Shown: positions 14,449 through 23,721 of the stretch, piece after piece | How the letters are laid out: every line of letters starts with the position of its first letter | Numbering within the stretch: position 1 is the first letter of the stretch | Origin: Hyphomonadaceae bacterium | GTDB lineage: Bacteria; Pseudomonadota; Alphaproteobacteria; Caulobacterales; Hyphomonadaceae | Assembly (NCBI GenBank): GCA_030697555.1 | Contig: JAUYPV010000074.1 | Location: 1-64,000, forward strand | Direction: 5' to 3' | DNA: 64,000 nucleotides | Notes under the pieces: model-generated | Database searches by the model: none | What the model was told of the DNA's origin: nothing | Seen by the model: only the letters and a program-made list of their open reading frames with translations | Translations under genes and position numbers: made by a program

Positions 14449-14824
14449 GGTTTACTCCATCCTGATGACTGCCTCTCCTTCTGCTGTGATGACGCCTGAA
14501 AGCCTGACCCCACGCCTCACCAGAGAAGTGGCGGGTTCACAGTTCCGCCACACTTCCGGACCCGTCAATCGCGATGCCCCGGCGAAAAACGCCAATTTCG
14601 CAAGACAGCGGAACTGTGCAGCAATTTTGCATCAGGGCCGCCCTGGGGCCGATTTTATCCCTCGCTTCGCCTGATGCGCGACCTGTCATGCCCATAACGC
14701 GGCAGTCAGGCCTGACGCAGTGGATTCCCTTGCCCTGCCGGACGGTTTGCGGCCCGTTTACCGGCGTCCGCCAGCACAGATCTTGCTTCGTATACGCGTC
14801 AGCCGGACCTGGGAGGCGATGCCA
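14449..14824. other. Intergenic leader between TonB receptor (minus) and cpaA (plus)
   Basis: No convincing gene is seen in this 376-bp divergent spacer. It should hold promoters for both flanking genes. An 11-bp inverted repeat, CACAGTTCCGC (14538-14548) and GCGGAACTGTG (14608-14618), is separated by 59 bp and could be a regulator site, but this is inference. A GGGAGG ribosome site for cpaA is at 14811-14816. Confidence 0.5.
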
Positions 14825-15319
14825 ATGATGTCGGTCATCTGGATAGTGTTCGCCGGCCTGTTTGCGGCCGCGGCGTTCATCGACGGCCGTACCTACCGCA
14901 TTCCGAACTGGATACCGATCGCGCTGGCGGTCCTGTTCGCCATCGCCGCTTTCGCCAGTGGCGAGCCGGTTGTGGACTACTGGCAGAACGGCGCTCTGGC
15001 GGTGGGCGTGCTCGCGATCGGGTATCTGCTCTATGCCTTGACGGGGATGGGCGCGGGCGACGCCAAGCTCGGCGCCGTCGCGGTGCTCTGGGCCGGCCTG
15101 TCGGGCCTGTATGCCTGGACGTTCTGGCTCGCGGTGGCGATGGGTGTTCTGGCGTTCGGCCTGATCGCCGCGCGCAGACTCGCGAAGATGGCGACAGCGG
15201 ACGGCTTGCCCCGGCAGCGTATCCTGCAACGGGGAGCGCCGGTGCCGCTGGGCATAGCCCTGGCGGCGGCGGCGATCCTCGCTTCCTGGAAATTCGACCC
15301 GTCGATCTGGGCGTTCTGA
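14825..15319 (+). CDS. cpaA: Prepilin peptidase CpaA/TadV (A24 family)
   Basis: This small inner-membrane aspartyl peptidase processes Flp prepilins and the TadE/TadF pseudopilins. It is about 164 residues with several membrane segments. The first active-site Asp is in AAAFIDGRTYRIPNW and the second in the GXGD motif GMGAGDAKL. Three in-frame ATGs lie close together (14819, 14825, 14828); 14825 is chosen because GGGAGG lies 8 nt upstream of it. It lacks the N-terminal methylation domain of PilD-type enzymes, as is usual for Tad systems. It is transcribed convergently to the rest of the Tad locus, and its substrates are the two pilins at the far end (26.0-26.5 kb). Confidence 0.93.
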   Translation: MMSVIWIVFAGLFAAAAFIDGRTYRIPNWIPIALAVLFAIAAFASGEPVVDYWQNGALAVGVLAIGYLLYALTGMGAGDAKLGAVAVLWAGLSGLYAWTFWLAVAMGVLAFGLIAARRLAKMATADGLPRQRILQRGAPVPLGIALAAAAILASWKFDPSIWAF

Positions 15320-15342
15320 TCTGACCCGAAAGAGAAAGCCGC

Positions 15343-16206
15343 TTACTGCTGCGGCCTTCCTTCGGTGCTTTGCAGGCTCTTCAGGTTGTTGAACGCGAGG
15401 GCGTAGAAGGAAGGGTGTTCCTTCACGGCCGCTTCGTAGTAGCGCTTCGCATCCTCGTCGCGGCCCTGCAGCATCGCCACATAGCCGTAGTTGTTGAGCT
15501 TGCGGGCGCGGTCGCGCGCGTCGCCGTTGGCGATGTCCAGAACGGCGGGTTCGCCGCTGGCGGCGAGGGCGAGGTCGAGATTGGTCGAAGCGTGCGCCAT
15601 ACTGGAATCAGCAGCCACCGCCGCTCGGAACAAGGCGACCGCTGCGACTGGCTCGCCACGCGCCATCATCGACACTCCGTGATTGTTATAGACCACCGCG
15701 TGCTCTTTCGATGCAGCCAGAGCCAGGGCATAGGATTCGTCCGCTTTGCCCCACTGGCGATCGAGATCCTGAATTTGCGCGATGGCCAGCCAAGACTGCC
15801 ATGCGTCCGGATTGTCGGCGACTACAGCATTGAACTTCTCAAGAGCCGTGGCGCGGTCGCCACGCGAAAGCGCTACACGGCCGAGCCCCTCAACCGCGCG
15901 CGCTTTCCATTCGGCAACGTCTACGAGCTGGTAGTAGTCCGCCCAGGCTTCATCGAACTTGCCACTCATTCTTTCCGCTTCGGCAAGGCCATAGCGGGAA
16001 GAAAAATCGTCCGACTTGGTCACCAGGGCAGTGCGATAAGCGATCGCCGCCTTGTCGTAGTAGCCGCGCGCCATCAGTATCTCGGGCGTTGCGGTGTGCG
16101 TGACCTGTTGCAGCGGGGCGATATCGACCAGCTGGGGCGCCGGCGCACTGGCGCAGGCCCCGAGAAGACTGAAGGCGCTGACCGCAACTGCTGTCCTGAT
16201 GTTCAT
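15343..16206 (-). CDS. TPR lipoprotein, TadD-like pilus assembly factor
   Basis: A 287-residue protein with a lipoprotein signal (lipobox LLGAC) and at least four tetratricopeptide-type repeats, for example YYDKAAIAYRTALVTKSDDF, AIQAL-type helices in the middle and EDAKRYYEAAVKEHPSFY near the end. TadD proteins of this type help assemble or localise the CpaC secretin at the outer membrane. It is the last gene of the minus-strand Tad operon, 17 nt after tadC. Naming rests on context and TPR architecture rather than a unique motif. Confidence 0.8.
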   Translation of the reverse strand: MNIRTAVAVSAFSLLGACASAPAPQLVDIAPLQQVTHTATPEILMARGYYDKAAIAYRTALVTKSDDFSSRYGLAEAERMSGKFDEAWADYYQLVDVAEWKARAVEGLGRVALSRGDRATALEKFNAVVADNPDAWQSWLAIAQIQDLDRQWGKADESYALALAASKEHAVVYNNHGVSMMARGEPVAAVALFRAAVAADSSMAHASTNLDLALAASGEPAVLDIANGDARDRARKLNNYGYVAMLQGRDEDAKRYYEAAVKEHPSFYALAFNNLKSLQSTEGRPQQ

Positions 16207-16223
16207 CCGTAACTCCTGTTCGC

Positions 16224-17174
16224 TCAGCCGCCGGAAGCGGCTTTCGCCATCTCGCGAACGATCATGATGATCGAAGGGCCGATGAGAATGATGATTGTCG
16301 GTGGAACGGTGAAGAGGATGGCGCCCAGGGCCAGCTTCACCGGCATCATGTTGGCTTTTTCCTCGGCCCGCATGTAGCGCTTGTTGCGCATCTCGCTCGC
16401 ATAGATACGGAGCGTCTCCGCGATCGACACGCCGAACTGATCCGATTGGCGCAGGACGGTGACGAAGGCTTTGATGTCCGGTACGCCGGTCCGCCAGGCA
16501 AAGTCGCTGAGAACTTTCTCACGATCGCGGCCCGCTCTCAGTTGCTGGACTGCAAGCGTCATCTCGGTGGAGAGCACTGGCGCCGACTCGGCGAGTTCAA
16601 TAGCGACCCGGGCGATTGCCTGGTCGAGACCATGGCCGGCTTCAAGGCAGACGAGCAGGAGATCGAGGGAGTCGGGAAACGCCTTTTCGACTGAAAGGCG
16701 CCTGTAGACGATCCTGCGTTCCACCCACATGTCGGTCGCGAAGAAGGACATCACGACCACCAGCAGCACCGCTATGATCGGCAGCGTCGGTTTCGTGGGG
16801 TCCATGAACGTGGAAAACAGCATGGCGGCGATGAGAAAGCCGCCGATTGCGATGCTCCATTTGACGGCGAAATACGTGCGGACGGCCGAGTCGTTCCGGT
16901 ATCCCGCGAGCGTCAGCTTCGTCCTGATGCGGGTCGTACGTTCCTCGTTCCCGGGCGTGAGGTATTTTTCGAACGACCGTAGCGCGCCGTCTTCGGCCAC
17001 GAGCCGCTCGATCTTTTCGTTGGTGAAGGATCCAACGGCCCGGCGGGTGGCGCCAAAGAGGCGCCGCGCCATCCGTTGGCCGCCGACCATCCGATCCTGG
17101 ACGCTGAACCAGATAAACGCGATGGATGCGAGCCCGAAGGCGAGGGCGGTAAGGGCGGGAATGTACAGGGACAT
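16224..17174 (-). CDS. tadC: Tad pilus inner-membrane platform protein TadC
   Basis: Type II secretion F-family (GspF) protein of 316 residues. Hydrophobic segments lie at the N-terminus (TALAFGLASIAFIWF), near residue 115 and at the C-terminus (TVPPTIIILIGPSIIMIV). The central cytoplasmic domain carries the family motif SLDLLLVCLEAGHGLDQAI. With TadB it forms the platform on which the CpaF ATPase drives pilus polymerisation. It follows tadB by 7 nt. Confidence 0.93.
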   Translation of the reverse strand: MSLYIPALTALAFGLASIAFIWFSVQDRMVGGQRMARRLFGATRRAVGSFTNEKIERLVAEDGALRSFEKYLTPGNEERTTRIRTKLTLAGYRNDSAVRTYFAVKWSIAIGGFLIAAMLFSTFMDPTKPTLPIIAVLLVVVMSFFATDMWVERRIVYRRLSVEKAFPDSLDLLLVCLEAGHGLDQAIARVAIELAESAPVLSTEMTLAVQQLRAGRDREKVLSDFAWRTGVPDIKAFVTVLRQSDQFGVSIAETLRIYASEMRNKRYMRAEEKANMMPVKLALGAILFTVPPTIIILIGPSIIMIVREMAKAASGG

Positions 17175-17181
17175 GACTCGC

Positions 17182-18147
17182 CTAGACCTCGAGCTTCGTC
17201 ATCATGCGCATCGCGATGACGTTTACGACAAGGAGGAAGACGGTCACGGCAACCAGGTGCGGGAAGAAGGGATAGTCCATCACCTTCTCGTAGTACCGGG
17301 GCTGCAATGCGTTCATCGCGAAGATCATGACGACCGGGAAGCCGGACAGGAAATACGCCGAGAAGCGTCCCTCCGCGGTCAGCGCCTTCACCTTCCGAAA
17401 TAGCTGGAAGCGGGACCGGATGATCTTCGAAAGGCCAGCAAGAATTTCGCCGAGGTTGCCGCCGGCTTCCTGGTGAATCTGAACCGCGACCGAAAAGAAG
17501 CGGATGTCTGGCGAGGGTGCGCGCTGGGCGAATGCGTTGACCGCTTCCGCCGGCGTCTTTCCATACACGATCTGCCGGGCGATGATTTCGAATTCCGGTC
17601 CGGTGGGCGCGGGCATTTCGTGCGCGATCGTCTGGAGCGAAGTCGCGAGTGGATGTCCAATACGAAGGCTGCGAACGACCAGATCGAGAGAGTCCGGGAA
17701 CTGGTCGACGAGCTTCACGAGCCGGGCGGTCGCCTGCCCCTTCAGCCGCATGATCGGCAGGACCACCCCGACCACGACGGCTGCCAGGATGCGCAGCGCG
17801 ATAGGAATGCCAGAGCCCCCGATCAGCAGCAGCACGAACGTTGTCGCCGCAAAGAGACCCATCGACACGTAGACGTGGTCACGCGGCGTGGTGGAGCCGG
17901 CTTGCGCCAGGAGCTCATCCAGATAGTCGTTGGGCGAGAACGTGCGCTTGGGGCGTTCGTCGCGCGCGATCTTCTCGATTACTTCCGCCGCTGCGGCAGC
18001 CGCTCGGTCCCGCGCTGCAAGGCGCCGCTTGCGGCGAGCATCGCCACGGTCGCCAGAGTTGGCGACGATATATATGAGCCCGTCGATCAGCAGGAAGAAG
18101 CCGAGTACGACTGCGCCGCTAAGCAAAAGGACGGTGAACAGGTTCAT
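17182..18147 (-). CDS. tadB: Tad pilus inner-membrane platform protein TadB
   Basis: A 321-residue GspF-family protein. One membrane segment is at the very N-terminus, a pair lies near residues 95-135, and one is at the C-terminus (VAVTVFLLVVNVIAM). The conserved cytoplasmic motif is FPDSLDLVVRSLRIGHPL, followed by QIHQEAGGNLGEILAGLS, which is diagnostic of TadB. Its ATG overlaps the cpaF stop by four nt (ATGA). It partners TadC. Confidence 0.94.
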   Translation of the reverse strand: MNLFTVLLLSGAVVLGFFLLIDGLIYIVANSGDRGDARRKRRLAARDRAAAAAAEVIEKIARDERPKRTFSPNDYLDELLAQAGSTTPRDHVYVSMGLFAATTFVLLLIGGSGIPIALRILAAVVVGVVLPIMRLKGQATARLVKLVDQFPDSLDLVVRSLRIGHPLATSLQTIAHEMPAPTGPEFEIIARQIVYGKTPAEAVNAFAQRAPSPDIRFFSVAVQIHQEAGGNLGEILAGLSKIIRSRFQLFRKVKALTAEGRFSAYFLSGFPVVMIFAMNALQPRYYEKVMDYPFFPHLVAVTVFLLVVNVIAMRMMTKLEV

Positions 18148-19505
18148 CTGGCGATGCGCTCCGGTTCGACGCAGAAGAGCGATTCCGGCATCGTGTAGCC
18201 GAACTCACGCGCGCGCGTGGAGAAGCGGGGGCGAATGCCCGTTGGCACATGACGACCGATCACCTGCTCGTTCGCATCGACGCCGCGGCGTTCGAACCGG
18301 AAGATCTCCTGCATGGCGATGACGTCGTTCTCCATGCCGGTGATTTCCTGGAGACTGACGACCCGGCGGCGGCCATCGGAGAAGCGCTGAAGCTGCACGA
18401 TCACCTGGATCGCCGAGCCGATCTGGCCGCGTAGCGCGCGAACCGGGATGTCGAAGCCTGACATGGCCGTCATGTGCTCGAGACGGGTCAGCGCGTCGCG
18501 CGCCGTGTTGGCGTGAACCGTGGTCATCGAGCCGTCGTGGCCGGTGTTCATTGCCTGCAGCATGTCGAGCACTTCCGTGCCGCGCACCTCGCCCACGACG
18601 ATGCGGTCAGGCCGCATCCGCAGCGAGTTGCGGAGCAGGTCGCGCTGGGTGACCTCGCCGGCGCCTTCCATGTTGGGCGGACGGGCCTCCATGCGGGCGA
18701 CGTGTTCCTGCTGCAACTGAAGTTCGGCGGTATCCTCGATCGTGACGATCCGCTCCTTGTTGCCGATCAGGCTCGACATCGCATTGAGGATGGTAGTCTT
18801 GCCGGTGCCCGTGCCGCCGGAGATCAGCACGTTGAGGCGCGATTTGACGATGATCTCGAGAATTTCCGCGAGCTGGGCCGTGATCGTTCCGTTCTCGACG
18901 AGCCGGTCCATGTTGTACGGCATCTTGGAGAATTTGCGGATCGACAGCAGGGGACCGTCCACCGCGCAGGGAGGCAGGAGCGCGTTGACGCGCGAGCCGT
19001 CCTGCAGGCGTGCATCCACCCAGGGCTGGGATTCGTCTACGCGGCGGCCGACGCCAGAAACGATCTTCTGGATGATGCGCGTCAGGTGACGGTCATCCTT
19101 GAACTGCACAGCTGTTCTTTCGAGCTTGCCGAAGCGCTCGACGAAGACCTGCTTGTGGGTGTTGACCAGGATATCGGCGACCGTGTTGTCGTTCAGCAAG
19201 GGTTCGATCGGACCGAGTCCGAGAACTTCGTCCAGCAGCTCCTCGAGCAGGCGATCGTATTCGGCCCGATTTAGCGCTGTACGGTCTTCCGCGATCATCT
19301 TGCTGACGATCGGACTGAGCTGCTCGGCAACCTGTTCGCGGGTCATCTTCTCCAGAGCGGCAAGGTTGATCTTGTCGATCAGGCGCTGGTGAAGGGACAC
19401 TTTCAGGTCGAGCGAAACCGACGGCATGTCGCCGGGGCGAACCGTCCGCTCGACAGCTTCGGGGGCGGTAGAAATCTTGGTCGCTGAGGTGAAACGCTCG
19501 AACAC
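18144..19505 (-). CDS. cpaF: Tad pilus assembly ATPase CpaF/TadA
   Basis: Cytoplasmic secretion ATPase of the VirB11/GspE superfamily that powers Flp pilus extension (and retraction in some species). Length is 453 residues. Walker A is [13 protein letters not shown] (about residue 230), the Asp box lies in [14 protein letters not shown], Walker B in [19 protein letters not shown], and a His box in [15 protein letters not shown]. The start is GTG with a GGAGAAAA ribosome site, and it overlaps the cpaE stop by one base (TAGTG). It is tightly coupled with cpaE and tadB. Confidence 0.97.
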   Translation of the reverse strand: MFERFTSATKISTAPEAVERTVRPGDMPSVSLDLKVSLHQRLIDKINLAALEKMTREQVAEQLSPIVSKMIAEDRTALNRAEYDRLLEELLDEVLGLGPIEPLLNDNTVADILVNTHKQVFVERFGKLERTAVQFKDDRHLTRIIQKIVSGVGRRVDESQPWVDARLQDGSRVNALLPPCAVDGPLLSIRKFSKMPYNMDRLVENGTITAQLAEILEIIVKSRLNVLISGGTGTGKTTILNAMSSLIGNKERIVTIEDTAELQLQQEHVARMEARPPNMEGAGEVTQRDLLRNSLRMRPDRIVVGEVRGTEVLDMLQAMNTGHDGSMTTVHANTARDALTRLEHMTAMSGFDIPVRALRGQIGSAIQVIVQLQRFSDGRRRVVSLQEITGMENDVIAMQEIFRFERRGVDANEQVIGRHVPTGIRPRFSTRAREFGYTMPESLFCVEPERIAR

Positions 19506-20797
19506 TATTTTCTCCCAAGTCGGGCAAGTGACGCGACGAAGCTACCGCGGCCTTTGGCGGGGCGTTGCGCCCCGATCACGGTGTCGAGGATCTCGGCGAT
19601 CGCCTGGCTCAGTTTCGATTGCGGTCTGAGCGTTGAGACGGGAACGCCCTGGTCGAGGCTCTCCATCACGAGGCGGTAGTCATTCGGCATCACGACGTTG
19701 ATTTCCCGGTCGAGTGCGCGCGCGGCCTGTTGGATCGGAAGGCGGTTGAACTCGACCTTGCTGCTGTAGCGGTTCGCGATAACCGTGATCGGCGCGCGGG
19801 TAACCCGCTCGTCGCGGATTGTTTCGAGAAGACGGCGCGCCGCCCGGATGGCAGGCACGTTGACTTCCGTCACCAGGAAAATGTGGTCCGCCTTATGGAG
19901 CGTCGTCTCCGTCCAGCGCGCCAAGGCCGCGGGCATGTCGACCACAACGTACCGGTAACGCCGGCGCGCGAGCGACAGGATACGTTCGATGGTTTCTTGC
20001 GACAGCGCATCCAGCGGCAACGGTGTCTCGGGCGTGGTCAGCACCTTGAGCCCGTTGGGTGCGCTGATCATCAGATCGTCTAGCATGCGGCGATCGAGCC
20101 GCTCCGGCGCCTTGAGAACGTCGAGGAGCCTTGAATGGTGGGAGAGATCGAGATGAAGGTGAACGTCCCCGAACTGCAGGTCGAGATCGATCAGGCAGGC
20201 GCCGCCTCGGCCATCCTTGATCCGTGACTGGAGCTGCACCGCAGTGTTGACCGCCAGCGTCGTTGCGCCCTGGCCGCCGGCTGCGTGGATGAAGACGATG
20301 AGGCGAGTGTCGAGGTCTTCCGGGCTTTCCGATCCGCGCGAAGCCAGAAACTCCTTGGTGACGGCCTTGGCGCGAACCAGCGTGCGCGTGATCTCCATGC
20401 TGTCCGGCCGCGTCGACATGACGTCGTCTGCGCCCGCCTGAAGCAGCTCGATGGTGGCTGTCTTGGTCGGTGAAGGCATGAGCACGACCAGATGGCGGTA
20501 GTAGCCGCCCGGCGCCGCCCGGATAGCCTGGATCCAGTTCGCGGCCTGGTCCTGGTCACGCGCTTCGAAGAAGAATGCGTCGGGCGCCCTCTCATGGGAC
20601 TTCAGCGCCGCCACTGGGATCATGCCAAAAGGCGCGAACTCGACGACGATGCCATCGATCTCGTTCAGGGCGGTGGACAGCGCAGCCTGGGTCTCTCGTT
20701 CGGCGACTGTAGCGAATACGTTCACGCCTTCCAGGTGAGCTGTATCGAATTGGGCCGGGGGCTGGCCGGTTTCGAGCCGCACGATGGTATCGCTCAT
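19505..20797 (-). CDS. cpaE: Pilus assembly protein CpaE/TadZ
   Basis: MinD/ParA-like ATPase with an N-terminal pseudo-receiver domain, used in Caulobacter and relatives to position the pilus machine at the pole. The 430-residue protein has a receiver-like region (about 25-150) followed by a deviant Walker A, HAAGGQGATTLAVNTA (about residue 172), then DLDLQFGDVHLHLDL and VVVDMPAALARW, typical of the family. Its ATG overlaps the upstream tadE stop by four nt. Confidence 0.93.
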   Translation of the reverse strand: MSDTIVRLETGQPPAQFDTAHLEGVNVFATVAERETQAALSTALNEIDGIVVEFAPFGMIPVAALKSHERAPDAFFFEARDQDQAANWIQAIRAAPGGYYRHLVVLMPSPTKTATIELLQAGADDVMSTRPDSMEITRTLVRAKAVTKEFLASRGSESPEDLDTRLIVFIHAAGGQGATTLAVNTAVQLQSRIKDGRGGACLIDLDLQFGDVHLHLDLSHHSRLLDVLKAPERLDRRMLDDLMISAPNGLKVLTTPETPLPLDALSQETIERILSLARRRYRYVVVDMPAALARWTETTLHKADHIFLVTEVNVPAIRAARRLLETIRDERVTRAPITVIANRYSSKVEFNRLPIQQAARALDREINVVMPNDYRLVMESLDQGVPVSTLRPQSKLSQAIAEILDTVIGAQRPAKGRGSFVASLARLGRK

Positions 20798-21384
20798 GGG
20801 GCTAGATCCTCTCCCGTCATTCCGGCTGATCTTGCGGGTAAAGTGGCGATCCCGCTGGGACCCTGCAGAACCAGCTCCAAAATGCCCGCCTGAAAAGGCA
20901 CTCCGGACACCGTGACAGTAACCATCGGCGCCACAGGTCCACCGGCAAATCCAATGCCAGCGTCGCTGTAGGTGACCGTGACGTCCTCAGCCTGGATCTG
21001 GCCGTTGAAGCGTCTCATGTGCTGAAGAATTCGATCGAAGTCGCCGGCTGTGCAGCCGGTGGCGCCTGTGCAGCTCGTGGTCGGAAAGGGCGCGCACGGC
21101 GCGCTTACGTGGCTGCACTTATAGCCGAATATCTGGGTGGGATCGCCCGGATCCTCTTTGGCGATCACCAGCGGAACGCCCGGCGCCACCGGGCTGGAAA
21201 CGACGGCGGCCCGTACACCGGCCTCAGAAGCCTTCTCCAGCGACGCCATGAAGAACATGTACAGCGTCACCTCGACGACGAAGAAGACGATGCCCATGAA
21301 CACGACGAAGATGATCACGAACTCGATCGTGGTCGACCCGGCCGTGTCTTTCAGCAAATCGGGGAGGGACCGGCGGCGAGCCAT
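20794..21384 (-). CDS. TadE/TadF-family pseudopilin (first of two)
   Basis: A 196-residue minor pilin-like protein. The N-terminal class III-type cleavage motif is AGSTTIEFVIIFVVF with the conserved Glu, followed by a hydrophobic helix and a Cys-containing periplasmic domain (SHVSAPCAPFPTTSCTG). CpaA would cleave it after the Gly. Its start overlaps the preceding stop by one base (TGATG). TadE and TadF cannot be told apart with certainty; its longer C-terminal domain would fit TadF. Confidence 0.85.
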   Translation of the reverse strand: MARRRSLPDLLKDTAGSTTIEFVIIFVVFMGIVFFVVEVTLYMFFMASLEKASEAGVRAAVVSSPVAPGVPLVIAKEDPGDPTQIFGYKCSHVSAPCAPFPTTSCTGATGCTAGDFDRILQHMRRFNGQIQAEDVTVTYSDAGIGFAGGPVAPMVTVTVSGVPFQAGILELVLQGPSGIATLPARSAGMTGEDLAP

Positions 21385-21830
21385 CAGCTCCCCACAAATC
21401 TGAGATCTTCGACGACCACGAAGGGGATCGTCGCCCGGTTGTCGCCAGCAAGGCTGAAGATGGAGAGAGGGTAGTCCACCCGCGTCCTGACCTCGAAGAC
21501 GTCTCCTGACTGCACCGACGCTGCTGCGGGCATGCTCACCGTCGCATTGATGGACGTCAGGTAGTTGGGCGTCGTGCCGCCGGCGAGCCGGCCGTTCCGC
21601 ACCATGTTGGTGGCCTTGGTGATGTCGGAAGCCGACATGTCGGACCGCGATAGATAGCGCGACGCTGCGCGCACATTGTTCACCGTGGCCTGGTGCGCGA
21701 CGAAGATATTGCCGAACTCGAAGGCAAAGGCGAGCGCGGCCAGGAACAGGGGCAGGGTGACCACGAACTCGATCGTGACCGCGCCGCTGTCCTGCGCGCC
21801 GAAGTCCACTGTGCGACGCTGCCTGCTCAT
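21384..21830 (-). CDS. TadE-family pseudopilin (second of two)
   Basis: A 148-residue pseudopilin with the motif DSGAVTIEFVVTLPLFLAAL near residue 15 and a single hydrophobic helix. The rest is periplasmic and contains no cysteine pair. Pseudopilins of this family are matured by the Tad prepilin peptidase and are needed for Flp pilus biogenesis. It lies 7 nt after tadG and overlaps the next pseudopilin gene by one base. Confidence 0.87.
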   Translation of the reverse strand: MSRQRRTVDFGAQDSGAVTIEFVVTLPLFLAALAFAFEFGNIFVAHQATVNNVRAASRYLSRSDMSASDITKATNMVRNGRLAGGTTPNYLTSINATVSMPAAASVQSGDVFEVRTRVDYPLSIFSLAGDNRATIPFVVVEDLRFVGS

Positions 21831-21837
21831 CGCGGCC

Positions 21838-23403
21838 TCACCGGTAGAGCACTGGATATTCCTTCAGCACGGACTGCTGAAGGTTGGGCCGGACGATGCC
21901 GATGATTTCGAGGAAAACGTCGTCGTTGTTTGCGTTCCACCAGTCGGTGTTGCCGACCGGCTCGGTCAGGAAGGCCTCGGCATAAGCTTCGACGGGTACA
22001 TCGTTGGCGCTGCCGTTAAGCAGCGCAGCGTTCTGGATGCAGTTGATCACGGCAATCGGGATCACACGGCGATCGCGTGTGGCATCCGAGATCGGCGTGG
22101 AGTTCGAGCAGCTTGGCGCGCCATCCTCCTGGGACGTGTCGACCATTTCCGGATGCTCGATCTCGTATCGGTAGACTTGATAGCGGCTCATCGAGCTATA
22201 GCCTGGCGGCTGCGGTCGACCGGCGTGGTTGCTCGACCAGTAGTCGTCGCGGTTCCAGTTGCCGTCGCCGCCGCGGCCCACTCCGCCGTAGTTGACGCAG
22301 CCCGTCCCTGCGCCGCTCGCAATACCGTTCGGCCATGCGCCGCTCGGCATGAAGCAGTTGTCGCGCGGCATAGGTGTCGAGGAATTCGATTTGTTGCCGT
22401 TGCAATTGTTGCGAAGGCCCTTCGTGACGTTGGCCGCCGGAGCGTAGTTGGCGTCGTTGCGGTCGCCGTTCATCGGGCCGTCATACATGTCGAAGCGGAC
22501 GTTCATGCCCTGGCTGACAGGCCCGGTGCTCTGGCCTGGCTTCACGTCCACGGTACCTTTGGTGCAGAACGTGTTCGGCGTCACGCGAGCCATGTACTCC
22601 CGGACAGCCGAAGCGCCGTGGCCATTCGGGGCATCGAGAATTCCAAAGACGCCTGGTCCCCAGCCAGCGCCGGCGCCTTGCATCTTGGAACGGATCATCT
22701 GTCCCGGCGTCGGGTTGAACGGCGCGCCCGAACCCTGCGTCGCTTCGTTGAGATTGCACATCATCAGCGGCGGCGCGTTGCAGACCTGGCGCTCGAATCC
22801 GGCAATCGCTTGCGGCGCCACCGTGGCGCTTGTCTCCATGCCGGGCGCCAAGGCGCCCAGCAATGGGAAGAACAGGTAGTTCTCTGTTTCGTCCGTCGTG
22901 TCGACGAGGACGAACCCGGTCTCCCTGTCAGCCACGACATCCGTCATGCCTGCGGCGTAGACAAGGCCGCCCACCGGCGTCCATGTAGCGGTGATCACGT
23001 CGCCGGCCACGGGCGAGCGCGTGTAGGGATTTTCCGGATCCGGCCCCAGGCTCGACATGAAGGTGAGCTTGGCCACGCCGACCGTGCTGTCGCCTGACAG
23101 GGTGATGCGGAAGCCCGCCTGCACTTCCGAGGGTCCGCCTTGCGCCGCCGTCACGCCGCGCGTGAGTGCATTGGGCCGGTTGTCGAGTTCGGTCGCGACC
23201 GCCAGGGCAACGCGGTCAGCGTAGGAGCTGGCCTGGCTGTGGACGTTCATCACGCGGCCCACATCCATGATGAGGCCGATGAGGACGATGAGCATCGAAA
23301 ACGCGATGACCGCGAAAATGGTCACGCCACCATTCTCGCTGGATGTAAATCCCGGCGCCCGAAGTTGCGGGAACCGGGAGCGACTGGGCGTTGGCCACTT
23401 CAC
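21838..23403 (-). CDS. TadG-like Flp pilus assembly protein
   Basis: A 521-residue protein. After a short basic N-terminus comes the TadG/TadE-like segment NGGVTIFAVIAFSMLIVLIG (about residues 25-44), which is the TadE-like motif with the conserved Glu replaced. A large periplasmic domain rich in Asn, Gly and Cys follows, in the length range of TadG proteins. These are inner-membrane anchored and may link to the outer-membrane part of the machine. The C-terminal half is poorly conserved and its function is not visible. Confidence 0.84.
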   Translation of the reverse strand: MKWPTPSRSRFPQLRAPGFTSSENGGVTIFAVIAFSMLIVLIGLIMDVGRVMNVHSQASSYADRVALAVATELDNRPNALTRGVTAAQGGPSEVQAGFRITLSGDSTVGVAKLTFMSSLGPDPENPYTRSPVAGDVITATWTPVGGLVYAAGMTDVVADRETGFVLVDTTDETENYLFFPLLGALAPGMETSATVAPQAIAGFERQVCNAPPLMMCNLNEATQGSGAPFNPTPGQMIRSKMQGAGAGWGPGVFGILDAPNGHGASAVREYMARVTPNTFCTKGTVDVKPGQSTGPVSQGMNVRFDMYDGPMNGDRNDANYAPAANVTKGLRNNCNGNKSNSSTPMPRDNCFMPSGAWPNGIASGAGTGCVNYGGVGRGGDGNWNRDDYWSSNHAGRPQPPGYSSMSRYQVYRYEIEHPEMVDTSQEDGAPSCSNSTPISDATRDRRVIPIAVINCIQNAALLNGSANDVPVEAYAEAFLTEPVGNTDWWNANNDDVFLEIIGIVRPNLQQSVLKEYPVLYR

Positions 23404-23424
23404 TGCCGGCTCCCTGCTTCTTCG

Positions 23425-23721
23425 TTACTTGGCGGCGGGTTGGCCGCCGCCTTGCGAACCGACGGACGTCGTTCCGGCCGAACCCGGCTTCTCGACCTTG
23501 TCGGCGGTGTAGGCCTGGATCGCCTTGGAGACGCGGGCGCCGCTGGCGGTCACATCCGCGCTCGAGCCTGCCGGGTTGACCGTTTGCGCGGCGATGTTCT
23601 GCCGCACGGCGTCGCCATGCTGCTCGTTAGCGGCCGACAGGCTGCCCGTGTGATAGCCGATCTCGCTGGCGCAGGCGCCGAGGGCGAGAAGGGCGAGGAA
23701 AGCGCTGGTTGTCTTAATCAT
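23425..23721 (-). CDS. Short CpaD-like lipoprotein
   Basis: A 98-residue lipoprotein (lipobox LALGAC) placed exactly where cpaD normally lies, between cpaC and the tadG/tadE genes. A stretch HGDAVRQNIAAQTVNPAG resembles the conserved CpaD segment in which a Gly/Cys-Thr-x-N-L-A-A-x-V-x-N-P pattern occurs. CpaD is usually about 200 residues, so most of the family domain is missing here. The C-terminus is Gly/Gln rich. It could be a minimal CpaD or an independent secretin-associated lipoprotein. Its ATG overlaps the cpaC stop by four nt. Confidence 0.7.
   Translation of the reverse strand: MIKTTSAFLALLALGACASEIGYHTGSLSAANEQHGDAVRQNIAAQTVNPAGSSADVTASGARVSKAIQAYTADKVEKPGSAGTTSVGSQGGGQPAAK

Noticed and set aside
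21676-23097. 473-residue plus-strand frame opposite tadG
   Set aside because: Arg/Val/His-rich antisense shadow with no homologous domain; tadG on minus fits the Tad operon.
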